In this document: positions 30,421-39,736 of the stretch, one piece after another
Layout: every line of letters begins with the position of its first letter
How positions within the stretch are numbered: the stretch's first letter is position 1
Assembly (NCBI RefSeq): GCF_002369955.1
Contig: NZ_AP014564.1
Location: 1,596,996-1,660,995 of the forward strand
Origin: Ichthyobacterium seriolicida
GTDB lineage: Bacteria > Bacteroidota > Bacteroidia > Flavobacteriales > Ichthyobacteriaceae
Direction: 5' to 3'
Length of the DNA: 64,000 bases
The notes under the pieces: generated by a model
The model's input: only the letters and a program-made list of their open reading frames with translations
Told to the model about the DNA's origin: nothing
The model's database searches: none
Position numbers and translations under genes: made by a program

Positions 30421-31100
30421 AATCTACTCTCTACTATAGAGATGACCTTTTTTAATTGTTCCTCTATAGAGAGATTTGTATTATCTATAACCACTGCACC
30501 CTCTGGCTTAACCAATGGAGATTCTGCCCTTTGTGTGTCTTCCCTATCTCTCTTTATTATATTGTCTTTCACCTCTTCAAAAGAAATATCACTTTGATTC
30601 GATAATAACTCATCATAACGTCTCTTAGCCCTTATATCGGTGTCAGCTACTATAAAAAATTTTATATCTGCATTGGGAAATACCACAGAACCTATATCTC
30701 TTCCATCTAAAACAACTGATTTATCTCTGCCCATTTCTCTCTGATGAGAGATCATATTTTTTCTGACCTCTTTCAACTGGGCAACCTTAGATACTAACTC
30801 ACTCACAGACATTGAACGTATTTCTCCCTCTATATTTTTACCATTCAAAAAAATATCAGATCTCTTGGTTTTTTCATTCCATGCAAAACTTATGTTTATT
30901 TTATCTAAATGATCTAATATTTTATCTTCATCCACACTTGAATTAGAAAATAACTGCTCTTGTATACAATAAAAAGTAACAGCTCTGTACATGGCTCCAG
31001 TATCTATAAATGTATACCCAAAATGTTTGGCTAACCCCCTGGCAATAGTACTCTTACCAGTCGACGAATAACCATCTACAGCTATAATCAACTTTTTCAT
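30417..31100 (-). CDS. cmk: Cytidylate kinase
   Basis: This enzyme phosphorylates CMP and dCMP in pyrimidine nucleotide recycling. The 227-residue protein has the P-loop DGYSSTGKSTIARGLA at the N-terminus, then IDTGAMYRAVT, the LDGRDIGSVVFPNA CMP-binding motif, RAKRRYDEL and RDREDTQRAESPL, all Cmk signatures. It lies 11 bases downstream of tilS and overlaps miaA, so a three-gene transcript is likely. Confidence 0.97.
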   Translation of the reverse strand: MKKLIIAVDGYSSTGKSTIARGLAKHFGYTFIDTGAMYRAVTFYCIQEQLFSNSSVDEDKILDHLDKINISFAWNEKTKRSDIFLNGKNIEGEIRSMSVSELVSKVAQLKEVRKNMISHQREMGRDKSVVLDGRDIGSVVFPNADIKFFIVADTDIRAKRRYDELLSNQSDISFEEVKDNIIKRDREDTQRAESPLVKPEGAVVIDNTNLSIEEQLKKVISIVESRL

Positions 31101-31111
31101 GTAAAAATTTT

Positions 31112-32428
31112 TTAATCTACATTCTTTAATTCTATTTGATACACTCTATGAGTATGAGAAGTTATTTTATAATTATTACTTATCCTATGACCAACTACCC
31201 ATACTATATCTCTGTCACTGCATAATACCCATATGTTTTCTTTGTCTAAGATAGATAGTTTTTCATCCTTGAAAAATTTACTCAACTTCTTAGAACTCCT
31301 CATACCCAAAGGTATAAACCTATCTCCTAATTCCCATCTCCTCAGTATCAAAGGAAAACTCAACTTATCTAAGTCTAATTGAGCTATGTCTTTATTATTT
31401 AAAATTTTTATCTGATCTGTAATTTCAATTACAGCGGATATGGGTTTAATCAAAATAGTTTCATTCTCGTTTATGAAATAATTATCATTATCGATATCTG
31501 AAATTTCCGTCAATATGAAATATTCTCTATCTCTTAACAAACGATGAGTGGAAGAATAAAAAACAGAACCTGAAATACCATTTATACTCTCTGCAATATC
31601 TGATATTTGACTAAATCCATATTCCGATAGTATATGATGTAAATACGTAGATGCTAAACCTGTTTTTTTTAGTTTTTCAATATTTATCTTTGTAATTTCT
31701 CCCTCTATTTCTAAAATATCGTTTTTTACATCAGATAATTTTTGTTGAAAAATACTGTGTGTATCCTTCAAATAGGCTAAAGTATTTGAAAAAAAAGATA
31801 GGAAATTTGGACAGTATTTCTTTATTGGAGGAATTACTTCTCTTCTAAAAAAATTTCTAGAGTATTTATTAGTATTATTAGTAGAGTCTTCCATGGAGCA
31901 CACTTTATTTATCTCAGCAAATAAGAGTATGTCTTGTTTTGTAAATGGGAGCATAGGACGTATTATTCTTCCATTTCTCGGTGGGATTCCTATCAATCCC
32001 TTTATGCCAGAGCCTCTGCTCAGATTGATGAAAAAAGTCTCTAATTCATCATCTAAATGATGTGCCGTAATTATATAATCTATATTTTCACGCTTGCGTA
32101 TCTCTTCAAACCAGGCGTAACGCAATTCCCTAGCCGCCATCTGTATAGATATCCTAAATCTCTCTGAGTACTCGGCAGTGTTGAACTTCTTTGTAAAATG
32201 AGAAACTCCTATTTTTTTGCTCTCTTCTATTACAAAAGACTCATCTCTATTGGAATCCTCCCCTCTCAATTGAAAATTACAATGGGCTACAGAAAAATTT
32301 AATTTCAAAGAATTAAATAGAGACATCATAGTCATACTATCTACCCCTCCACTTACAGCTAATAATACTTTAGAAGAAAAAAGATGAGGAAACTCTTTTG
32401 ATATATGACTTTTAAATTCCTCTAACAT
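31112..32428 (-). CDS. tilS: tRNA(Ile)-lysidine synthetase TilS
   Basis: This PP-loop ATPase converts C34 of the AUA-reading tRNA-Ile to lysidine and is essential in most bacteria. The 438 residues have the PP-loop SGGVDSM (about 27-33), HCNFQLRGEDSNRDESFV, TAHHLDDELETFFINL, RGSGIKGLIGIPPRNGRIIR and a C-terminal TilS domain with RRWELGDRFIPLGM and SKKLSKFFKDEK. It starts 82 bases after the nqrF stop and may be cotranscribed with the nqr operon or have its own promoter. Confidence 0.96.
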   Translation of the reverse strand: MLEEFKSHISKEFPHLFSSKVLLAVSGGVDSMTMMSLFNSLKLNFSVAHCNFQLRGEDSNRDESFVIEESKKIGVSHFTKKFNTAEYSERFRISIQMAARELRYAWFEEIRKRENIDYIITAHHLDDELETFFINLSRGSGIKGLIGIPPRNGRIIRPMLPFTKQDILLFAEINKVCSMEDSTNNTNKYSRNFFRREVIPPIKKYCPNFLSFFSNTLAYLKDTHSIFQQKLSDVKNDILEIEGEITKINIEKLKKTGLASTYLHHILSEYGFSQISDIAESINGISGSVFYSSTHRLLRDREYFILTEISDIDNDNYFINENETILIKPISAVIEITDQIKILNNKDIAQLDLDKLSFPLILRRWELGDRFIPLGMRSSKKLSKFFKDEKLSILDKENIWVLCSDRDIVWVVGHRISNNYKITSHTHRVYQIELKNVD

Positions 32429-32509
32429 AAGGGGGAAAATATCAATATTTTAATTCATGTATCCCGCCCCTACTCATATATCAATTACTATAAAACATGA
32501 GCCAATTGA

Positions 32510-33799
32510 CTAACCAAAGTCGTCGAAGGATACATTTTCTTTAGGAATACCCCAGTCGTCACACATCTTTACTACAGCATCATTCATCATAGGTGGGCCA
32601 CAGAAATAAAATTCTATATCCTCCGGAGATTTATGAGGCTTTAAATGATGCTCTATAACGGCATTGTGAACAAAACCTACATAACCGTCACCATTGTCAT
32701 CAACAGTTTTTTTAGCAATCCAATTATCTTCAGGAAGAGGTTCGGATAGAACAACATGAAATTTGAAATTAGGAAACTTTTTCTCTATATCTCTAAAATC
32801 ATCTACATAAAACAATTCTTTTTTGGAACGCCCTCCATAATAAAATGTCACCTTTCTCTCTGTCTTAAGAGTGTGAAAGAGATGGAACAGATGAGATCTC
32901 ATAGGCGCCATACCAGCTCCACCCCCTATATAGACCATTTCAGCATCAGTATTCTTTATGAAAAATTCTCCATATGGCCCAGATATGGTAACCTTGTCAC
33001 CAGGTTTACGAGAAAAGACATAAGAAGAACATATTCCAGGATTGATATCCGACCAACCGTTTTTCTTAGGATTCCAAGGCGGTGTAGCAATACGAACTGT
33101 CAACATAACTATGTTACCCTCAGCTGGATGATTAGCCATAGAATAAGCACGAAAACATGAAGAGTCATTCTTCATCTTTAAATCCCATAGCTTAAACTTA
33201 TCCCATTCACTTTTAAATTTATCCTTACCAGCTTCATCGTTCTCATCAGGAGAGATATCTATATCTTTATAATCTACTTCACATTCTGGAACATCGACCT
33301 GTATATATCCCCCAGCTTTAAAATCTAAGATTTCTCCCTCTGGAAGCTTCAACACAAAAGCCTTTATAAAAGATGACACATTGTAATTATGCATTACATC
33401 GCAGGTCCATTTTTTTATCCCGAAAATCTCTTCTGGAACTTTGACATCCATGCTGCCCTTTACCTTTACTTGACAACCTAACCTCCAATTATCTGCTATT
33501 TCCTTACGAGAAAAATAAGGCTTTTCCGTCGGCAATATATCTCCTCCCCCACTCAATACCTGACATTTACACATAGCACAAGTGCCTCCACCTCCACAGG
33601 CCGATGGAAGGAATATTTTGTTATTCCCCAAAGTCTGTAATAAGGTGCTACCAGATGTTACCTCTACCTGTTTTTTGCCATTTATATTTAAAATAGCAAC
33701 CCCTGCAGGACTTAGCTTTGCCTTAGAAACCAACAAAACTGACACTAAGAACTGTATAATTAACAAAAAGAAAATTGAACTCGTTATTATAGTTACCAT
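32510..33799 (-). CDS. nqrF: Na+-translocating NADH:quinone reductase subunit F
   Basis: NqrF is the NADH-oxidising subunit of the sodium pump. The 429 residues have one N-terminal membrane helix (about 3-25) and a ferredoxin-type 2Fe-2S domain with CGGGGTCAMC and a later Cys in RLGCQVKV. The FAD domain has RAYSMANHP, the NADH-binding domain has YIGGGAGMAPMRSH, and the protein ends SFDDFG, near the usual terminus of the family. It is the last gene of nqrA-F. All expected cofactor ligands are visible. Confidence 0.97.
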   Translation of the reverse strand: MVTIITSSIFFLLIIQFLVSVLLVSKAKLSPAGVAILNINGKKQVEVTSGSTLLQTLGNNKIFLPSACGGGGTCAMCKCQVLSGGGDILPTEKPYFSRKEIADNWRLGCQVKVKGSMDVKVPEEIFGIKKWTCDVMHNYNVSSFIKAFVLKLPEGEILDFKAGGYIQVDVPECEVDYKDIDISPDENDEAGKDKFKSEWDKFKLWDLKMKNDSSCFRAYSMANHPAEGNIVMLTVRIATPPWNPKKNGWSDINPGICSSYVFSRKPGDKVTISGPYGEFFIKNTDAEMVYIGGGAGMAPMRSHLFHLFHTLKTERKVTFYYGGRSKKELFYVDDFRDIEKKFPNFKFHVVLSEPLPEDNWIAKKTVDDNGDGYVGFVHNAVIEHHLKPHKSPEDIEFYFCGPPMMNDAVVKMCDDWGIPKENVSFDDFG

Positions 33800-33817
33800 A
33801 TTATTGTATTTGTAGTA

Positions 33818-34432
33818 TTAGAGTTTTATACCCATAAAACTCATGAAGGCTATACCCATCAAACCAGTAATAATAAAAGTTATACCAAGCCCCCTAAAAG
33901 GAGCTGGCACATTAGAATACTTTATCTTTTCCCTTATAGCTGCAAGAGCCAAAATAGCCAAAAACCAGCCTATACCCGACCCCAACCCATAAACCGCGGC
34001 ATGTGAGACATCAGGAAAATTACGTTGCTGCATAAATAGAGAACCACCTAGTATAGAACAGTTCACAGCGATAAGCGGAAGAAAAATACCCAAAGCTCCA
34101 TAAAGAGATGGACTGAATCTCTCGACTATCATCTCAACTAATTGGACCATAGAAGCAATTACAGCTATGAACATTATAAAACTCAAAAAGCTCAAATCTA
34201 TATTACTAAACCCTTCACCTAACCAAGATAAAGCACCCTCCTTTAAAATATAATTTTCAATGATATAATTAGTAGGAACAGTAATTGTCAAAACAAAAGT
34301 GACAGCAATCCCTAATCCCACAGCTGTGTTTATAGTCTTAGATACAGCCAAGTAAGAACACATACCCAAAAAATAAGCGAAAATCATATTGTCTATGAAT
34401 ATAGCCTTTATAAAAATATTTACTAATTCCAT
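33818..34432 (-). CDS. nqrE: Na+-NQR subunit E
   Basis: This 204-residue membrane subunit has about six helices and is homologous to NqrD and RnfA/E. It starts [20 protein letters not shown] and contains [12 protein letters not shown] and [14 protein letters not shown]. The conserved cysteines in these two stretches match the pair that NqrD and NqrE use to hold the intramembrane iron centre. It lies 15 bases downstream of nqrD and 18 bases before nqrF. Confidence 0.96.
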   Translation of the reverse strand: MELVNIFIKAIFIDNMIFAYFLGMCSYLAVSKTINTAVGLGIAVTFVLTITVPTNYIIENYILKEGALSWLGEGFSNIDLSFLSFIMFIAVIASMVQLVEMIVERFSPSLYGALGIFLPLIAVNCSILGGSLFMQQRNFPDVSHAAVYGLGSGIGWFLAILALAAIREKIKYSNVPAPFRGLGITFIITGLMGIAFMSFMGIKL

Positions 34433-34447
34433 CTCTGTAAATACAAA

Positions 34448-35113
34448 TTATTGTTTCTCTATCAATTTTTGATTTTTATACCTATGTGTACCAATAATAA
34501 TACCCGTAGTTATAAGAGCCATAGATGGTAAGAGCATCATACCATTATTTTTATACCATCCTCCGAATTCCATATAAACACTGTCGGGAATTACCTGATA
34601 TCCGAGCAACTGACCTGAACCGAATAACTCTCTGAAAAAGGCTACAATAATCAAAATTATACCATAACTCATGGCATTACCTATTCCATCTAAAAAAGAT
34701 TTCCAGGGAGTATTACCTAGAGCAAAAGCTTCGAAACGCCCCATTATAATACAATTGGTAATTATCAATCCCACAAATACACTCAGCTCCTTACTAACAT
34801 CAAATACAAAGGCTTTTAACACCTGATCTACCAATATTACCAAAGAAGCTACTACAACCAACTGAACTATAATACGAATACGATTCGGTATTAAATTCCT
34901 GATAAGAGATATAACTACATTACCTATAGCTAATACTGCCATTACCGATATGGCCATAACTATGGAAGGCTTTAACTTTACCGTTATAGCCAAAGCAGAA
35001 CATATACCTAAAACCTGAACAGTTACTGGATTATCATCATCTAACGGATTAGTTATAAGTTTCCTGTTGTTCTTAGAAAACAATGGCTCTTTTTTCTTAA
35101 CTTCTTTGGTCAT
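34448..35113 (-). CDS. nqrD: Na+-NQR subunit D
   Basis: This 221-residue membrane subunit has a lysine-rich start ([10 protein letters not shown]), then [35 protein letters not shown] and [15 protein letters not shown]. The cysteines GIC and TNC are the iron-centre ligands shared with NqrE. The basic N-terminal extension before NNRKLI is usual in NqrD of this operon type. It sits 10 bases after nqrC. Confidence 0.96.
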   Translation of the reverse strand: MTKEVKKKEPLFSKNNRKLITNPLDDDNPVTVQVLGICSALAITVKLKPSIVMAISVMAVLAIGNVVISLIRNLIPNRIRIIVQLVVVASLVILVDQVLKAFVFDVSKELSVFVGLIITNCIIMGRFEAFALGNTPWKSFLDGIGNAMSYGIILIIVAFFRELFGSGQLLGYQVIPDSVYMEFGGWYKNNGMMLLPSMALITTGIIIGTHRYKNQKLIEKQ

Positions 35114-35123
35114 TACTATTTAA

Positions 35124-35846
35124 CTAACTTGTAGAAACTCTTATCTTCTTAAAATAAGGTATGTAATTTTTTATTCTTTCCATTATCATATTGGAAACTC
35201 CATCGGATGTGATAGTCCCCCCTGATATACCATCTACTACATGAGATTGCTCTGACACTGGAAGGTTTTTAACACCCCCTTTGACAACTCTTACAGATAC
35301 AAAGTCACCTTTTTCATCAATAATTTTTTTACCTATAAAACGATCTTGAAACCACTTTTTGTTTATCTCTGCTCCAAGACCTGGGGTCTCACCTTGATGA
35401 TCTAAATTAATTCCGTATACAGTATTTAGATCGTCTTCCAAACACACATATCCCCAAATGGCATTCCATAGACCAGCCCCCCTAATAGGAATTATATAAT
35501 ACTTTTTATCATCTTTCTGAGCTATGTATAATGGAAAAACCTGTTTATCTAGATCTTTATACAATTCCTTTGATAAATCTACATCGAACGCATCTATACC
35601 ATCAATGATCTTACCAAATTTATTAATAGATACTTTTTCCCTTATATAATTGTCGAATACTTTACCTGATTCTTCTCTACTCTTGTGTATCCTGATTGTA
35701 GAGAGAATATTTTGCATTTTTTCTTGAACGATATTTTCATTTTGTTTATCCTTAAGAGATAAAGCCGTAAAAGACAATATAGCAGCCACAGCCACAGCCA
35801 AAACAGCTGAAAATATAAAAGTATAACTATTCGTATCTGTATTCAT
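35124..35846 (-). CDS. nqrC: Na+-NQR subunit C (covalent FMN)
   Basis: This 240-residue subunit has one N-terminal transmembrane helix (about 8-28) and a periplasmic FMN-binding domain. The covalent FMN site is the threonine within SGGTITSDGVS near residue 207 (family pattern SGATxT, here with Gly for Ala). GAGLWNAIWGYVCLEDD and HQGETPGLGAEI are conserved. It lies 6 bases downstream of nqrB. Confidence 0.95.
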   Translation of the reverse strand: MNTDTNSYTFIFSAVLAVAVAAILSFTALSLKDKQNENIVQEKMQNILSTIRIHKSREESGKVFDNYIREKVSINKFGKIIDGIDAFDVDLSKELYKDLDKQVFPLYIAQKDDKKYYIIPIRGAGLWNAIWGYVCLEDDLNTVYGINLDHQGETPGLGAEINKKWFQDRFIGKKIIDEKGDFVSVRVVKGGVKNLPVSEQSHVVDGISGGTITSDGVSNMIMERIKNYIPYFKKIRVSTS

Positions 35847-35852
35847 TTTAGT

Positions 35853-37034
35853 CTAAGCCCTATTCAATTTCAATCTCTTTTTCCTTCTTTTTATATTAGC
35901 CTGTATAACATAGTGATCTATGGTAGGAGCAAATACATTCATAAATAATATAGCCAACATAACTCCCTCGGGATAAGCAGGATTAAACACCCTGATGAGT
36001 ATGCTAAACACACCTACTAAAAAACCATATATGTATTTTCCTTTATTCGTCTGTGCTGCACTTACAGGATCAGTAGCCATAAATACAACTCCAAAAGCAA
36101 ATCCACCCACTAACATATGATTCCACCAAGGGAAACTCATAAGAGAATTGCCCTCAGGAGCCACAGCATTAAACAAAAGCCCGATTGCAGAGGCTCCAAC
36201 AACAGCTGAAAACATTATTTGCCAACTCCCAATACCAGTATAAATTAAAAAAAACGCACCTATGAGTATGGCCAATACAGAAGTTTCAGCTATGGATCCA
36301 GGTATACTACCCATAAACATATCGTATACGGTGTAGTGAATATCACTTCCAACAGAAGACACAAGAGGTTTGTTCTGTGCCAACTGACCCAGTATAGTTT
36401 CACCAGAAATGCCGTCTAAAATCATGGAATCAGCTACCCAGACCTTGTCTCCAGACATAAAAGTAGGATAGGCAAAAAATAAAAAAGCTCTAGCAGTAAG
36501 AGCAGGATTTAATATATTCATGCCCGTGCCTCCAAATATTTCCTTACCCAAGACCACAGCAAAAACAACAGATACAGCTAGCATCCATAGAGGCAGATCT
36601 ACTGGCATAATCATAGGTATTAGCATCCCAGAGACCAAAAAACCCTCATTGACTTCGTGCTTTCTCTTTATTGCAAAGAGAAACTCTATGCCCAAACCAA
36701 CACCATATGATACTAATATCATCGGAACCACCCTCTGTAACCCAAATATCATAGCGTCGAGGAAATAAACATCCGAACCTTCAAGTTGAGAATAGTGCTG
36801 ATATCCTACGTTGTATATGCCAAAAAACAGACATGGCATTAGAGCTAATATAACGGTAATCATAACCCTCTTTAAGTCTACACCACTCCTGATATGAACA
36901 CCAGAATGCGTAACAGTATTAGGTACGTACAAAAGAGTATCAAAAGCACTAAAAGCAGGCTTGAAATTCTCTAACTTTCCCCCTTTGTCAAAATGTACTT
37001 TTATCTTGTCTAAAGACTTTCTCAAAAATCTCAT
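35853..37034 (-). CDS. nqrB: Na+-NQR subunit B (covalent FMN, sodium channel subunit)
   Basis: This 393-residue multi-span membrane subunit has motifs KVHFDKGGKLENF, VTHSGVHIRSGVDLKRVM, the FMN-attachment threonine in DGISGETILGQL (family pattern SGAT; Glu replaces Ala), GGTGMNILNPALTARAFLFF and FMATDPVSAAQTNKG. Its start overlaps the nqrA stop by one base, indicating coupling. The SGET form of the flavin motif is worth noting but keeps the key threonine. Confidence 0.96.
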   Translation of the reverse strand: MRFLRKSLDKIKVHFDKGGKLENFKPAFSAFDTLLYVPNTVTHSGVHIRSGVDLKRVMITVILALMPCLFFGIYNVGYQHYSQLEGSDVYFLDAMIFGLQRVVPMILVSYGVGLGIEFLFAIKRKHEVNEGFLVSGMLIPMIMPVDLPLWMLAVSVVFAVVLGKEIFGGTGMNILNPALTARAFLFFAYPTFMSGDKVWVADSMILDGISGETILGQLAQNKPLVSSVGSDIHYTVYDMFMGSIPGSIAETSVLAILIGAFFLIYTGIGSWQIMFSAVVGASAIGLLFNAVAPEGNSLMSFPWWNHMLVGGFAFGVVFMATDPVSAAQTNKGKYIYGFLVGVFSILIRVFNPAYPEGVMLAILFMNVFAPTIDHYVIQANIKRRKKRLKLNRA

Positions 37035-38389
37035 TAGCCTAACTCTTTTTTCATTAAATCTAATCCTTCTCTAACTATTTGCTGAGAATTAATTTTTGAA
37101 GGACATATAAATTCTATAAGCGCAAAGTCTTCAGGAGAAACCTCATAAGCCCCCAGCTCTTCTAAGAGCTCTACATCCTCTGTCATAAAAGCCTTTAACA
37201 ATTGCAATGGATATATGTCCATGGGAAAAACCTTTTCATAATCACCAGTGACTACTAAAGCCCTTTCTTCTCCATTGGTATTAGTGTCTAATTTGTACTT
37301 TTTATTAGGAAATAACCAAGAAAAGTTATTAGCCCTTATAAGTGGAAAAAACTTCTTTGAAGAAGGCAATAACCAACCCAAAAAATCATAATTGTCACCT
37401 TCGGGAATAACTGTGATATGATTGCTATAATGAGATAAAAAACCATCCCTTTTTATAGTATTGCCAGTAAATATATTGCCACTTATTATCCTGTTATTAC
37501 CCTCTTTAAACATGGGCAAAAAACTCTCTAAATTCGAACCAGATATAACCTTTGTATATTTAGGATTTATAACCTCTGTGCCACAAATAGACACGACTCT
37601 TTCAAAACTCAATTCTCCCGTTAAAAAGAACCTGCCTATAATGGCCAAATCCTGAGGGTTTACAACCCACACTTGCTCACCTTTATTTATAGGGTCTATA
37701 TGATGGATTTGAACTCCTACATCACCTGATGGGTGAGGTCCACTAACTTTGGTTAATTTAACACCAGATAATTTTGAAAATATAGAGTTTATAATATCAC
37801 TATCTACAGAAAAATAAAAATTACCATCTGTAAACTTCTTGAGAACATTTATACCAGCTTGTATATTATCGACATCCTTTATGAGAGAAAACTCATAGTT
37901 ATTTGGAAGAGGACAAGTATCTAAAGCAGATACAAAAATGGATTTAGGAGAGCTATCAGGATCTGCTATAACATCAAAAGGCCTCTGCATTATATACGGC
38001 CACAAACCACTCGATAGCAGTATTTCTTTGGCTTTTTCGCTGGAAATATCAGATATGGGGTCAAAATCTCTCTTGGATTGTGTTCTCTTGTGATCTGACT
38101 CTATGATTACCTCTAAAATTTTTCTTTTTTCACCCCTAACTATAGAAGAAACTTTTCCACTAACTGTGGAAACAAAAACAATTCTACTATCGGCCTTAGA
38201 ACAGAAAATAGGAGATCCTACCTCTACACTATCGCCCACCTCAACTAATAACTTAGGAATTACGCTGTGAAAATCAGTAGGCTTTAAAGCTATTTTATTA
38301 GACTCATAACAATTAGAGTCATAAACTTTCTCTGAAGCTCCTTGAATTTTAATGTTAAGCCCTTTCTTTATCCTAACTTCTCCGAACAT
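37034..38389 (-). CDS. nqrA: Na+-NQR subunit A
   Basis: This is the cytoplasmic subunit, first gene of nqrA-F. The protein of 451 residues starts MFGEVRIKKGLNIKIQG, which lines up with the canonical MxxIxIKKGLDIPIxG start of NqrA. Further motifs are IKRGE-like RGEKRKILEVIIE, RPFDVIADPDSSPKSIFVSA, SGPHPSGDVGVQIH and MDIYPLQLLKAFM. A longer frame reaches an ATG at 38431, but its hydrophobic 14-residue extension is not in the family, and that ATG falls inside a good -7 promoter box. I therefore start at 38389. Confidence 0.95.
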   Translation of the reverse strand: MFGEVRIKKGLNIKIQGASEKVYDSNCYESNKIALKPTDFHSVIPKLLVEVGDSVEVGSPIFCSKADSRIVFVSTVSGKVSSIVRGEKRKILEVIIESDHKRTQSKRDFDPISDISSEKAKEILLSSGLWPYIMQRPFDVIADPDSSPKSIFVSALDTCPLPNNYEFSLIKDVDNIQAGINVLKKFTDGNFYFSVDSDIINSIFSKLSGVKLTKVSGPHPSGDVGVQIHHIDPINKGEQVWVVNPQDLAIIGRFFLTGELSFERVVSICGTEVINPKYTKVISGSNLESFLPMFKEGNNRIISGNIFTGNTIKRDGFLSHYSNHITVIPEGDNYDFLGWLLPSSKKFFPLIRANNFSWLFPNKKYKLDTNTNGEERALVVTGDYEKVFPMDIYPLQLLKAFMTEDVELLEELGAYEVSPEDFALIEFICPSKINSQQIVREGLDLMKKELG

Positions 38390-38428
38390 ATCTCTTTTAA
38401 TAAGAACCGCAATTAAGAATACAAACGG

Positions 38429-38436
38429 CAAAAGTA
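38429..38436 (-). promoter_or_regulatory. Predicted -7 box of the nqrA-F operon
   Basis: On the minus strand TACTTTTG matches TAnnTTTG, ending 40 bp upstream of the nqrA ATG at 38389. No clear -33 element is visible. It lies in the short divergent gap with the DUF5103 gene. Confidence 0.45.
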
Positions 38437-38471
38437 TATATTTTTACCATCTTTGATTAAAATATTTTACC

Positions 38472-39683
38472 TTGAAAAAAAATAAAATAAAGATACTGAT
38501 AACGATAGTATTTCTAATGAAATTAGATATAACTATTGCCCAAACATACCCTTTGAAAACTATATCTCTAAACAGCAGTATTCATAAAACTACTCCTGCG
38601 ATAGGCCTAGATAATGGATACCTCCTGTTGAATTTTGATTTACTGACCAATGCAGACGAATCATTCAAATACACAATAGTTCACTGTGATGAAAATTGGA
38701 AACCATCTAATTTGTCCAAAATGGAATACATAGAAGGATTTCACAGTAATACAATACATAATTTCAATTTTTCATTTAATACCCTTCAACCTTATATAAA
38801 CTACAATTTAAAAATCCCCAATGACCATATGAAAATAAAACTGTCGGGCAATTACCTTTTGGCAGTATACAAAAACGATGAAAATAATCCGATTTTCACA
38901 AGACGTTTTTTCGTTTATAAGGAAAATATTTCTTTGAATATCTCCACGGACAGAAGTGACGATTTTAAGAGATACAAAACACATCAAAAACTAAAATTAG
39001 AATTAAATACAAATGAGACTAACCCTAGCTCCATAAAGCTAGGTGTCACTAAAAATGGATATTGGAATGATATAAAAATAATAAAAGAACCATCTTTTAT
39101 AAAAATGGGACATATGATCTACAACGGAGACAATACAGTATTTGAAGGAGGAAATGAATTTAGATTTTTTAGTTGCACTAGCACTAAAGTCATAGGGTTA
39201 GAGGTTTCTAATATAGAACTAAACGACAGATATGAATTTAACTTAGTAGAAGACATCCCTTGGAAAAACAATCTATATCAACAAATGAGCGATATAAATG
39301 GGAGCTTCTCTATTTTCAGCAGAGATAACGAAAAAGCAAATACTGAATCCGATTACGTCTATGTAAATTTTACACTAAACTCTGTGGAACTATTTGAAAA
39401 AAAAATATTTATAGTTGGAAGTTTTAATAACTGGGAACTCTCACAAGCTATGACATATGACACAGAAAATATGAATTACAAGTCTAAACTACTCCTAAAA
39501 CAAGGCGTGTACAATTACAAATACACAGTTGTAAATGAAAAAACAAATATGAAAAGAGACAACTACATAGATGGCTCTTTTTTTGAAACCAAAAATGAAT
39601 ACACTTTTTTAATATATAAAAAAGATGTAGGCCATACACACACCGAACTTTTAGGGATAAAAGTTTATGAACAAAAAAGATAG
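38472..39683 (+). CDS. DUF5103 / type IX secretion plug-like protein
   Basis: This 403-residue protein has a cleavable signal peptide (KILITIVFLMKLDITIAQ). The body matches the Bacteroidota DUF5103 family, which is related to the plug protein of the type IX secretion translocon. Recognisable stretches are YTIVHCDENWKPSNLSKMEY, NFSFNTLQPYINYNLKIPN, KIKLSGNYLLAVY, FTRRFFVY and TESDYVYVNFTLNS. The start is TTG at 38472: no ATG is available upstream and this start gives a complete signal peptide. It is divergent from nqrA. If the family assignment holds, the organism has a type IX secretion system, though no other component is in the window. Confidence 0.82.
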   Translation: MKKNKIKILITIVFLMKLDITIAQTYPLKTISLNSSIHKTTPAIGLDNGYLLLNFDLLTNADESFKYTIVHCDENWKPSNLSKMEYIEGFHSNTIHNFNFSFNTLQPYINYNLKIPNDHMKIKLSGNYLLAVYKNDENNPIFTRRFFVYKENISLNISTDRSDDFKRYKTHQKLKLELNTNETNPSSIKLGVTKNGYWNDIKIIKEPSFIKMGHMIYNGDNTVFEGGNEFRFFSCTSTKVIGLEVSNIELNDRYEFNLVEDIPWKNNLYQQMSDINGSFSIFSRDNEKANTESDYVYVNFTLNSVELFEKKIFIVGSFNNWELSQAMTYDTENMNYKSKLLLKQGVYNYKYTVVNEKTNMKRDNYIDGSFFETKNEYTFLIYKKDVGHTHTELLGIKVYEQKR

Positions 39684-39736
39684 GACACTACCCACGCAAA
39701 GTGTGTAAAAAGGATGCCCCTATAAAAAACTAACTC

